Assembly (NCBI GenBank): GCA_017455205.1
Contig: JAFTBM010000045.1
Span: 1 to 64,000 of the forward strand
Direction: 5' to 3'
Source: Bacteroidales bacterium
Lineage (GTDB): Bacteria; Bacteroidota; Bacteroidia; Bacteroidales; P3
DNA length: 64,000 bases
The notes below the pieces were generated by a model, which worked only from the letters and a program-made list of their open reading frames with translations, made no database searches and was not told the origin of the DNA. The position numbers and the translations under genes are program-made. Shown here in pieces: positions 26,018 to 33,353 of the stretch. The first letter of the stretch is position 1, and each line of letters starts with the position of its first letter.

Positions 26018-26869
26018 CTAACCAGCACTACCCCTCGGCCTGCCTGCCTCCAGCAACCTGATCGTCTGGGCAGCCTCACGCACGTCGTGCACTCTCAGAA
26101 TCTTTGCCCCACGCTCGAGGGCGAGGGCACCCAGTGCCACCGTGCCAGCCAAGGCTCCGTCGGGCGTGCACCCCAGCAGCTGGTAGACCATCCGCTTGCG
26201 GCTCACCCCCACCAGCAGTGGCTCGCGAAAAAGTGCCGCCAGTTCGCCCAGGTGGGCAAACATCGCGTGGCTTTCGTCCACCGTCTGCGCAAATCCAAAC
26301 CCGGGGTCGAGCCACACGTCCTTCACCCCCAGCCGATAAAGCCTGTCGAGCCGCGAGGAGAAGAATTGCACCATACGCTCTATCGGGTCGCTCCCCTGGC
26401 TGCGACTGCCCCCCTCCACATGCTCCCGACCTCCGCACATCAGCACATAGGGCACCTGAAGCTCTGCCACCGTGGCAAACATCCCCTCGTCGAGGTCGCC
26501 CCCTCCGATGTCGTTCACTATGTCGGCTCCCGCCTCAATGGCAGCCCGGGCCGGCGCTGCAAAGCAGGTGTCCACCGAAAGGATAGCCTCGGGCAATGCC
26601 TCGCGCACCGCCTTCACTGCCTCGGTTAGCCTCGCAGCCTCTACGTCGGGCGGCAGCAGCTTCGCCCCAGGGCGCGACGACGAGGCTCCTATGTCGATCA
26701 CATCAGCCCCCTCGGCTGCCATCTGCCGCGCATGCGCCACCGCAGCCTCCACGCTCCGAAACCGACCACCATCGTAGAACGAATCGTCCGTAACGTTGAG
26801 AATACCCATCACCAGCGGCCTGTGGAACTCCACGAGCCGCCCTCGCACCACGATGCTGAAACTTTCCAT
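26018..26869 (-). CDS. folP: Dihydropteroate synthase
   Basis: A 283-residue folate-pathway enzyme joining p-aminobenzoate to dihydropterin pyrophosphate. Motifs: MGILNVTDDSFYDGG near residue 21, DIGASSSRPGA near residue 60 (the usual STRPG reads SSRPG), DIVNDIGGG, DPGFGF, VSRKRM and the C-terminal RVHDV. TIM-barrel length is normal. First gene of the folP-cdaA-glsA-glsB-engB-dacB run. A weak promoter candidate lies far upstream at 27010-27017. Confidence 0.95.
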   Translation of the reverse strand: MESFSIVVRGRLVEFHRPLVMGILNVTDDSFYDGGRFRSVEAAVAHARQMAAEGADVIDIGASSSRPGAKLLPPDVEAARLTEAVKAVREALPEAILSVDTCFAAPARAAIEAGADIVNDIGGGDLDEGMFATVAELQVPYVLMCGGREHVEGGSRSQGSDPIERMVQFFSSRLDRLYRLGVKDVWLDPGFGFAQTVDESHAMFAHLGELAALFREPLLVGVSRKRMVYQLLGCTPDGALAGTVALGALALERGAKILRVHDVREAAQTIRLLEAGRPRGSAG

Positions 26870-27009
26870 CCCTTTCCGCTTTGCTTTTCATTCCAACAAC
26901 GCACCCGCCGCCTCTTTATTGCCTACTGCCGAAAACTTTCCTCCCAAGCCTAAGAGTCCCCTCCTAAAACCCACCTATCCAATTGAAAACCAGTCAATAA
27001 CAATCAAAA

Positions 27010-27017
27010 CAAACATA
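27010..27017 (-). promoter_or_regulatory. Possible -7 box (TATGTTTG) for the folP operon
   Basis: The minus strand reads TATGTTTG, a match to TAnnTTTG, 141 nt upstream of folP. No -33 element at normal spacing. The remaining gene-free interval 26870-27258 carries repeat B1 and nothing else recognised. Confidence 0.3.
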
Positions 27018-27043
27018 ACCCTCTATCCCACAGCATCTTAACC

Positions 27044-27134
27044 AATAGTTCTTCAATAGTTCTTCAATAGTTCTTCAATAGGCGATTGAAGAACGATTGA
27101 AGAACGATTGGTAAACGATTGAAAAACAATAGGC
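27044..27134. repeat. Repeat element B, copy 1 (11-bp-periodic inverted array)
   Basis: Three direct units AATAGTTCTTC at 27044, 27055 and 27066 are followed after a 7-bp centre by inverted units GATTGAAGAAC at 27084 and 27095 and the diverged units GATTGGTAAAC (27106) and GATTGAAAAAC (27117). The period and head-to-head layout match element A, but the 11-bp word is different. It lies in the divergent region between folP and the next lipoprotein. Confidence 0.85.
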
Positions 27135-27258
27135 AAAAGACCCAGTCGAAAAGTGGGAAAAAAGCGATGCGAAAAATGCAAGTTCCGGGGGAAATAGTGT
27201 ACTAACTTAAAAGTCGCACACGATGCGCCACACCCGACAACCATCAAAACCCACCGAT

Positions 27259-28653
27259 ATGAGACACCCCAAGCCCACCTTTCGCAGTGCTGCCATCGCC
27301 CTACTGTGGGCAGCATCGCTGGCTGGCTGCCTGTGCGCCTGCTGCAAAGACGAAGAGGATGCGACCGCAGCACCAGCAGCCGCAGCGGCAGAGACAACGG
27401 TTACCGTGCCCGACAGTCAGCTCATCGGCCATGAGGCCGACTACGCCAGTCGCCCGCTGACGGGGGGCATCCGCCTCCGCTTCCAGATGGAGGGGGTTAC
27501 GCTGGTGGAGGTGGAGAGCGTGGACGGCTACGCCATCGCTGGCACAGCCACCGTAGCCACCGTTGGCAACCAGCCTCAGATAAAGGAGATTACCGACAAG
27601 CGGTCAATTATCAACTTTGCCGCCCCCGAAGGGGCAACCTTTGCCTCGGGAACAGACTACTACGTCACCGCCTTCCCATGCGACGTCTACGGCGGCTACC
27701 GCCTTTCTATCTACAAGGACGGGCTTGTGGCGCACTACTTCGGGGTGCACCAGACCATCGGCTCCGATGCCTTCATCTCGCCCACCGACCTGGTGGAGGA
27801 GGACCTCGAGTTTGTCGACCCCGCTGCCCCACTGGTGGAGGAAGAGCGACCTGGGCTGGATGCCACCACACGCGACATGCTTGCGCGCTACCGCGCCAAC
27901 CCCACCGCCGAGAACCGACAGGCCCTGCTGGAGCAGATGGGCGTGAAATACGACAAGGTGGTGGCCCGCAAGAAAGCCAAGTTGCGCCAGCTGGAGCGTG
28001 AGGCCCACGACCAATACCTGATTGACGAGATGCAGGCCATCGTCGACGAGATGGTGGACAACCGCGACATCCGCCTCGAACAGCAATTCCTGCGCCTGAT
28101 TGACCCACGCGAGGATGAGGACTCGACCGACGCATGGGTGGTGCTACGCGGCGTGCCCGAACACAACGCCTACATCGGCTACGCTCCAGTGACCAACGCC
28201 GAATATGCCGCCTACGACGCTTCCCACACCTACGCCGCAGGGCAGGAGCGCTACCCCGCGGTCGGCATGACCTACGCCGAGGCTGCAGCCTACTGCCAAT
28301 GGCTCGGCTCGCAGGATGCTTCCCACACCTACCGCCTACCCACCGAGGACGAGTGGATCTACGCCGCTGGACACATGCCCAAAGACATCGTGATGAACAG
28401 CAACCACGTGGAGCGCGGACTGACGGCGGTGGACGCCTACGAGCAGTCGAAAGGTGCCTGCGGGGGCATCGACTTCTGGGGCAACTGCTGGGAGTGGACC
28501 TCGACGCAGAACGCCACTGGGCAATACATTGTCAAAGGCGGCAGCTGGGATTCGAGCCGCGATGCCTGCCGCACAGAGTATTCCGACGACGCACGCGATG
28601 GCACGCAAGGCTACGCCAACGTGGGCATCCGAGTGGTGAGGGAAGACCGCTGA
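27259..28653 (+). CDS. Lipoprotein with C-terminal FGE-sulfatase-like domain
   Basis: A 464-residue lipoprotein; the start at 27259 (a second ATG at 27223 is in frame) gives a signal ending LAGC, a good lipobox. Residues about 40-150 resemble the beta-rich fimbrillin/Mfa-type N-terminal domains of Bacteroidota (FASGTDYYVTAFPCDVYGG). A charged helical stretch (about 200-275) follows. The last about 160 residues are an FGE/SUMF1-like fold: YPAVGMTYAEAAAYCQWL, YRLPTEDEW, GNCWEWTST and VKGGSWDSSRDACR. Catalytic FGEs carry a Cys pair near this last block; only one Cys is present here, so it is probably a non-catalytic, structural or binding version. It stands alone and is closed by a strong terminator. 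Confidence 0.8.
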   Translation: MRHPKPTFRSAAIALLWAASLAGCLCACCKDEEDATAAPAAAAAETTVTVPDSQLIGHEADYASRPLTGGIRLRFQMEGVTLVEVESVDGYAIAGTATVATVGNQPQIKEITDKRSIINFAAPEGATFASGTDYYVTAFPCDVYGGYRLSIYKDGLVAHYFGVHQTIGSDAFISPTDLVEEDLEFVDPAAPLVEEERPGLDATTRDMLARYRANPTAENRQALLEQMGVKYDKVVARKKAKLRQLEREAHDQYLIDEMQAIVDEMVDNRDIRLEQQFLRLIDPREDEDSTDAWVVLRGVPEHNAYIGYAPVTNAEYAAYDASHTYAAGQERYPAVGMTYAEAAAYCQWLGSQDASHTYRLPTEDEWIYAAGHMPKDIVMNSNHVERGLTAVDAYEQSKGACGGIDFWGNCWEWTSTQNATGQYIVKGGSWDSSRDACRTEYSDDARDGTQGYANVGIRVVREDR

Positions 28654-28671
28654 CGCAGCGAAACACCATAG

Positions 28672-28723
28672 CTCTTCGGCCACTCTTTCCCCGCGAGGGA
28701 AGGGTGGCCGAAGAGACTTTTTT
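28672..28723 (+). terminator. Rho-independent terminator
   Basis: A stem of about 19 bp, from CTCTTCGGCCAC at 28672 to GTGGCCGAAGAG ending at 28715, has a CGCGA loop and is followed by six T residues (28718-28723). It ends the lipoprotein transcript and insulates the DUF1599 gene. Confidence 0.9.
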
Positions 28724-28770
28724 AGGTTAAAGTGCAATAAAAATACACCGATGGCGTTAGGAGTGATGTT

Positions 28771-29340
28771 ATGGATAAAAAGCAGAACATTCAGCCCAAT
28801 ACGCACGAAGAGATAGCCGCCGAGGCAGCGGCATGCCGCACGCTCTTTGAGCGCAAGACGCGCGACTACGGCACCGCTTGGCGCGTGCTGCGGCTGCCCT
28901 CGCTGACCGACCAGATATTCATCAAAGCCAGCCGCATACGCAGCATCGAGGAGAGCGGCGAGAACCGCGTGGGCGATGGCGTCAGGGGCGAATTTGTGGC
29001 CATGGTCAATTATGCCGTCATGGCACTGGTGCAGGCCAGCCTAACCGAGGCCGACGGGTTGGAGTTGGAGCTGGAGCGGGCGATGGAACTCTACGACAGC
29101 CAGTTGCAGCAGACCCTCGACCTGTTGGATGCCAAGAACCACGACTACGGCGAAGCCTGGCGCGAAATGCGGGTCAGCTCGATGGTGGACTTGATACTGA
29201 TGAAGCTGCTTCGCATCAAGCAGATCGAGGACAACGGCGGTCGCACCGAGGTGAGCGAAGGCGTCGAAGGCGGCTACCGCGACATAGTGAACTATTCTCT
29301 TTTCTGCCTCGTCCGCCTGACCGAGGAAACTATTGATTAA
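28771..29340 (+). CDS. Duplicated DUF1599-domain protein
   Basis: A 189-residue protein with two similar halves. Residues about 20-95 (RKTRDYGTAWRVLRLPSLTDQIFIK..RSIEE) and 110-185 (AKNHDYGEAWREMRVSSMVDLILMK..KQIED) share the DYGxAWR and D-IxxK-xRI-xIE pattern of DUF1599. This domain has been linked computationally to nucleotide modification, but no activity is established to my knowledge. Conserved in Bacteroidales, from memory often next to DoxX-family genes. Here a DoxX-like gene does follow, but 1.5 kb away, separated by a restriction-modification pair. Confidence 0.88.
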   Translation: MDKKQNIQPNTHEEIAAEAAACRTLFERKTRDYGTAWRVLRLPSLTDQIFIKASRIRSIEESGENRVGDGVRGEFVAMVNYAVMALVQASLTEADGLELELERAMELYDSQLQQTLDLLDAKNHDYGEAWREMRVSSMVDLILMKLLRIKQIEDNGGRTEVSEGVEGGYRDIVNYSLFCLVRLTEETID

Positions 29341-29355
29341 TGAAACGGACCGCTA

Positions 29356-30120
29356 ATGAAGAGGTTTGAGCATAAGGATATTAGCTTGCTGAATGCCGAT
29401 ACGCTGGATGCTTCATTGATAAAAGGGGAGGTGGCGGATATTATCGTTACATCTCCACCATACAACGTTGGGATTGAGTACAACTCTAATGACGACGAAT
29501 TGAGTTACGATGATTACTTGGCTTTTTCGCGTCGGTGGATGGCAAATTGCTTTGCGTGGAGCAGGCCACAGGCGAGGTTTTGCTTGAACATTCCATTGGA
29601 CAAGAACAAAGGGGGAAACAGAGCGGTCGGTGCCGACCTGACAAAGATTGCACAAGAGGTGGGATGGAAATATAAAAGCACGATTATTTGGAACGAAGGC
29701 AATATATCAAGGCGTACGGCATGGGGAAGCTGGAAATCGGCATCTGCTCCGGTAGTGATTGCCCCGGTTGAGTTGATAGTAGTGCTATACAAGGGGGAAT
29801 GGAAGAAAGAGGGTGGCAGTAAGGTCTCGGATATTACAGCCGAAGAGTTTAAGAATTGGACACAGGGAGTGTGGAGTTTCAATGGTGAAAGTAAAAAACG
29901 TATAGGCCATCCTGCCCCGTTTCCCAAGGACTTGCCCTACCGCTGCATAAAAATGTTTAGTTATGTGGGCGATGTGGTGTTAGACCCGTTTGCTGGAAGT
30001 GGGACTACGCTTATTGTGGCGCAAAAGACAGGGCGAAAGTCGGTAGGGATAGAGATTGACCCCACCTATTTCGCATTGGCACAAAGACGAATAGAAATGG
30101 AGATAGGCATGCTTTTATAG
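29356..30120 (+). CDS. Type II DNA methyltransferase (beta class, N4-C or N6-A)
   Basis: A 254-residue site-specific DNA methyltransferase. Motif IV TSPPYNVGIEY near residue 33 precedes motif I DPFAGSGTT near residue 213, the circular order of beta-class amino-methyltransferases. SPPY is common in N4-cytosine enzymes but also occurs in N6-adenine ones; the target site cannot be read. It ends 2 bp before an HNH endonuclease gene, together forming a restriction-modification unit. Both genes are visibly richer in A+T, with codons such as ATA, AAA and TTA frequent, which suggests horizontal transfer. Confidence 0.9.
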   Translation: MKRFEHKDISLLNADTLDASLIKGEVADIIVTSPPYNVGIEYNSNDDELSYDDYLAFSRRWMANCFAWSRPQARFCLNIPLDKNKGGNRAVGADLTKIAQEVGWKYKSTIIWNEGNISRRTAWGSWKSASAPVVIAPVELIVVLYKGEWKKEGGSKVSDITAEEFKNWTQGVWSFNGESKKRIGHPAPFPKDLPYRCIKMFSYVGDVVLDPFAGSGTTLIVAQKTGRKSVGIEIDPTYFALAQRRIEMEIGMLL

Positions 30121-30122
30121 AA

Positions 30123-30713
30123 ATGTATATGAGGCAGAAAGGGACACAGATAGATTTAGTGAAAGAGTATTTTATCGCTCATCCTCAAAAAGAAATAAAA
30201 CACCCCGAGGTGGTGGATTGGGTAGTAGAGCAGTGGCACAAGCGCACAGGGGGAGTGTTTCGCGACCCTGATAGGGCGATACGGACATTAGCCCAAAAAG
30301 GCTTTTTGATTAAGGTGGGTAAGGGTGTGTATAAATACGACCCTGAATACGTCGCTCACCGAGAAATGGAGGATTTTACCGAGGCACAAAAAAGGATAAT
30401 ACTCGAAAGGGGAGGTTATCGCTGTGCCGTGTGTGGAAAAGGTATCGCTGATGGGGTTGAACTGCATGTAGACCATATCAAGCCAAAAGATCTTGGCGGA
30501 AAAGCCACGATAGAGAACGGGCAGGTACTTTGTGCAAAGCATAACTTTATCAAGAAGAATACCGGCCAGACCACCACGGGGAAAAGGCTGTTTGTTAATC
30601 TCTACGAGTTGGCAAAAGCAGAGGGTGATGAAGAGTTAAAACGGTTCTGTGCAGGAGTTTTAGAGGTGTTTGAGAGATCTAATATGAATGGGCATATTGA
30701 GTGGAAGAAATAG
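30123..30713 (+). CDS. HNH restriction endonuclease with N-terminal winged helix
   Basis: A 196-residue protein. Residues about 8-75 look like a winged-helix DNA-binding domain (IKHPEVVDWVVEQW..RAIRTLAQKGFLIKVGKGVYKY). Residues about 95-145 form an HNH nuclease: CAVCGKGIADGVELHVDHIKPKDLGG..NGQVLCAKHN, with the zinc Cys pairs and the DH and H residues in place. The gene starts 2 bp after the methyltransferase stop, so it is probably the cognate type II restriction enzyme. A+T-rich like its partner. ATG 30129 is an alternative start. Confidence 0.87.
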   Translation: MYMRQKGTQIDLVKEYFIAHPQKEIKHPEVVDWVVEQWHKRTGGVFRDPDRAIRTLAQKGFLIKVGKGVYKYDPEYVAHREMEDFTEAQKRIILERGGYRCAVCGKGIADGVELHVDHIKPKDLGGKATIENGQVLCAKHNFIKKNTGQTTTGKRLFVNLYELAKAEGDEELKRFCAGVLEVFERSNMNGHIEWKK

Positions 30714-30761
30714 GTGGTAGACGGAGGATAAAAGCATAGAATGAAAGGAAAGCTGCGATAC

Positions 30762-30811
30762 GGGCAGTAGGGCGATAGCCGAAAGACACTTATACAAGGC
30801 CGCTGCTGCCC
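30762..30811. repeat. Inverted repeat downstream of the R-M pair
   Basis: GGGCAGTAG at 30762-30770 pairs with CTGCTGCCC at 30803-30811 (one G-U or mismatch) around a 32-bp loop. No T run follows, so a terminator is not obvious. It may be an RNA structure or mark the edge of the inserted segment. Confidence 0.4.
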
Positions 30812-30874
30812 TATATTGAAGGATAGAATTGAATGACAACACTGCAAACAAAAGACAATATGAAGGAGACGAAA

Positions 30875-31981
30875 ATGAATTATACGTTGAATGTGGTGGC
30901 TCGGTGGGTGGTGGGATTGGTGTTTGTGTTTTCGGGATTTGTGAAGGGGGTGGACCCGATGGGCACAGCGTTCAAGATACAGGAGTATATGACGGCGTGG
31001 AGCATCGGGAGCCTGACCTTCGAGTGGGCACTGCCGCTGGCGGGTTTCCTCTCGGTGGTACTGATATGCGCCGAGTTCACCATCGGGATACTGCTGCTGA
31101 CCAATGCCTATCGCCGACTGTCGGCCTGGGGGCTGGTGCTGATGATGGCCTTCTTCACCATCACCACGCTGGTGGATGCCTTGACCAACAAGGTAACGGA
31201 CTGCGGATGCTTCGGCGATGCTGTAAAACTGACAAATTGGCAGACTTTTTGGAAGAATATCGCGTTGGACGTGCCAACGGTGTGGATATTCCTGACGAAG
31301 GATTTGCACCGCAAGCGGCGGTTTGAACGCGATGGGCTGGTGCTGATGGCGGCGGTGGCTGCTATGCTGGTGTTTGGCATCTACAATATTCGGCATGAGC
31401 CCGTGATTGACTTCCGCCCCTGGAAGGTGGGCAACCAGATGATGGACCTCGACAATCAGGAGGGAATGAAGAGCTATGTTACCTACCGCAATGTGCAGAC
31501 AGGCGAGCGCGAGGAATTTGCATCGGCACTGCTGATGGAAAAGATGGCCGACAGCGCCTGGGCAGCACAATGGGAGTGGGAGAGCAGCCGCGTGGTGGAT
31601 CCGAGGGAGATTGCGGCTCCTGGGTTCTCCATGATAGACCTCAACGGAGATGATTTCGCCGCCGAACTGCTGGTGGCTGAGGAGGGATTGGTGATTGTAA
31701 CGATTCACCACTTGGAGGATGTGGATAACGAAAACGTGGAGGAGATCAAACGGGCAATAGACTTGGCCAATGAAGAAGGGGCTCGGATAGTGCTGCTCAC
31801 GTCGGCTTTGCCCGAGGAGGTACAGGCATGGCTCTATGCCCACGAGCTTGGTGGGCTTGACTACTACTTTGCCGATGCCACGGCGATTGAGACCATGATG
31901 AGGGGCAACCCTGGGTTCATGTATGTGAAGGATGCCACGGTGGTGAGCAAAGGCCGCAAGGCGAAGAGTCTGGAAATGTAG
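30875..31981 (+). CDS. DoxX/MauE-type membrane protein with C-terminal thioredoxin-like part
   Basis: About 368 residues. Four membrane helices (roughly residues 5-160) include VARWVVGLVFVFSGFVKGVDP and DCGCFGD, the Cys motif of MauE-like members of the DoxX family. One more helix lies near 165-185. The soluble C-terminal 190 residues look like a degenerate thioredoxin-like domain without a CxxC. Probably an inner-membrane redox-associated protein. ATG 30875 is preceded by AAGGAG at good spacing; in-frame ATGs at 30833 and 30860 are alternatives. It heads a tight run with DUF4293, tsaE, rsfS, ftsH and cdsA. Confidence 0.85.
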   Translation: MNYTLNVVARWVVGLVFVFSGFVKGVDPMGTAFKIQEYMTAWSIGSLTFEWALPLAGFLSVVLICAEFTIGILLLTNAYRRLSAWGLVLMMAFFTITTLVDALTNKVTDCGCFGDAVKLTNWQTFWKNIALDVPTVWIFLTKDLHRKRRFERDGLVLMAAVAAMLVFGIYNIRHEPVIDFRPWKVGNQMMDLDNQEGMKSYVTYRNVQTGEREEFASALLMEKMADSAWAAQWEWESSRVVDPREIAAPGFSMIDLNGDDFAAELLVAEEGLVIVTIHHLEDVDNENVEEIKRAIDLANEEGARIVLLTSALPEEVQAWLYAHELGGLDYYFADATAIETMMRGNPGFMYVKDATVVSKGRKAKSLEM

Positions 31982-31997
31982 TTAAAACAGGAAAGAG

Positions 31998-32540
31998 ATG
32001 ATACAAAGAGTGCAAAGTTTTTGGTTGGTGCTGGCCGTGTGTGGCATGGCACTATGCTTCATGTTTCCCACAGCCAAGTACGCAATGACCCTGCCCACAA
32101 CGGGACAGAAAGTGGAGGCGAGCCTTGAGCTTGTGGGGCAGTCGGAAGAAGACACCTTAAGCCAGTTGGGCATGGGGGAGCAGGTGGTGAAGTACAACCC
32201 GAAGTTGGGAGGAATTGCCATTTGGCCGCTGGTGGTGCTGGCATTGCTGACGGGAGTGCTGGCGCTGGTGGGATTATTCCTTTACAGCAACAGGGTGCGG
32301 CAGATGAGGGTGGTGATGGTAGCATTTTTGTGCAGTGTAGCCTATGTGTTCGTAGTGTTTATATGGGCAGTGGATGCTTATGGGGAGAAAGTGGCGGAGG
32401 TGATGCGAGCCACTGATTTAGAGGTGGAGTGGGGCGTGGGAGCCATTGCACCAATAGTCTCGGTGGTGCTGCTTGTCTTGGCCTATCGCGGCATCCGCAG
32501 GGATGAGGCAAAAGTGAGGGCAGCAGATAGGTTGAGATAA
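31998..32540 (+). CDS. DUF4293 family membrane protein
   Basis: A 180-residue protein with four hydrophobic helices (about residues 8-25, 75-95, 102-123, 147-165) and the family opening MIQRVQSFWLVLA. Function unknown. The loop between helices 1 and 2 is polar and acidic and probably faces the periplasm. It is 16 bp after the DoxX-like gene and 4 bp before tsaE, hence part of that operon. Confidence 0.85.
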   Translation: MIQRVQSFWLVLAVCGMALCFMFPTAKYAMTLPTTGQKVEASLELVGQSEEDTLSQLGMGEQVVKYNPKLGGIAIWPLVVLALLTGVLALVGLFLYSNRVRQMRVVMVAFLCSVAYVFVVFIWAVDAYGEKVAEVMRATDLEVEWGVGAIAPIVSVVLLVLAYRGIRRDEAKVRAADRLR

Positions 32541-32544
32541 AGGT

Positions 32545-32967
32545 ATGGAGAGGATTATCCATAGCGAGAGCGAGTTGCCAGAAGTGGCACAGAAATTGAT
32601 AGAAGAATATGAAGCCGACCGCTTTTTCGCCTTCTTCGGCAAGATGGGGGTAGGCAAGACCACGCTCATCAAGGCATTGTGTGCAACGTTGGGGGTGGAA
32701 GAGACGGTGAGTAGCCCGACGTTCGCCATTGTGAATGAATACCGTGCGGGAGATGGGGCACCAGTCTACCACTTCGACTTCTACCGACTGAAGAGCGAGG
32801 CCGAGGCCTACGATATAGGCTACGAAGAATACTTCTACAGCGGATGCTACTGCTTCACAGAGTGGACAGAGAAAGTAGAGGGATTGTTGCCAGAGCGGTA
32901 TGTGAGGGTGGAGATGGAGGAAATGGACGGAGATAGAATATTGAAAGCGAATATAGTAGAAAGATGA
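32545..32967 (+). CDS. tsaE: tRNA threonylcarbamoyladenosine synthesis ATPase TsaE
   Basis: A 140-residue P-loop protein assisting TsaB/TsaD in making t6A37 on ANN-decoding tRNAs. Walker A is GKMGVGKTT near residue 33, followed by VSSPTFAIVNEY and VYHFDFYRL, and the FTEWTEKVEGLLP segment typical of the family. Normal length. Its stop overlaps the rsfS start by ATGA. Confidence 0.95.
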   Translation: MERIIHSESELPEVAQKLIEEYEADRFFAFFGKMGVGKTTLIKALCATLGVEETVSSPTFAIVNEYRAGDGAPVYHFDFYRLKSEAEAYDIGYEEYFYSGCYCFTEWTEKVEGLLPERYVRVEMEEMDGDRILKANIVER

Positions 32968-33344
32968 CAAACAAGGAGAAAGAGGCCGAGGTGCTGGCAC
33001 GATTGGCTGCACAGGTGATGGATGAAAAGAAAGCCACCGATGTGCGCATACTTGACCTCCGCAAGGTGCAGGGAGCACCAGCTGAATATTTTGTAATGGC
33101 CACCGGCAACGTGCCGTCGCACGTATCGGCATTGAGCGATGCGGTTCACGAGGCAGTGAAAAAGGCCACAGGAATGGGGCCGCACAAAGTGGAAGGCTAC
33201 CAGAATGCAGAATGGATACTGATGGATTATTTCGACGTGGTGGTTCATATCTTCCTAAAAGGGAAGCGAGAATTCTACAGGCTCGACGAGCTTTGGAGCG
33301 ATGGCGAGGAGGTGAGCGTCAGAAGTCAAATAGCAAAAGAATAG
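32964..33344 (+). CDS. rsfS: Ribosome silencing factor RsfS
   Basis: A 126-residue protein that binds uL14 and blocks 30S-50S joining under poor nutrition. Family features: DVRILDLRKVQGAPAEYFVM, ATGNVPSHVSALSDAV, KVEGYQNAEWILMDYFDVVVHIF and REFYRLDELWSD. Overlaps tsaE by 4 nt and sits 9 bp before ftsH; rsfS-ftsH-cdsA is a common Bacteroidota order. Confidence 0.96.
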   Translation: MTNKEKEAEVLARLAAQVMDEKKATDVRILDLRKVQGAPAEYFVMATGNVPSHVSALSDAVHEAVKKATGMGPHKVEGYQNAEWILMDYFDVVVHIFLKGKREFYRLDELWSDGEEVSVRSQIAKE

Positions 33345-33353
33345 ACAACCGAT

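Noticed and set aside
26018..26869. Sulfonamide-resistance sul gene
   Set aside because: The protein sits in a core folP-cdaA operon and shows ordinary FolP motifs; one Thr-to-Ser change in the STRPG block is not evidence of resistance.
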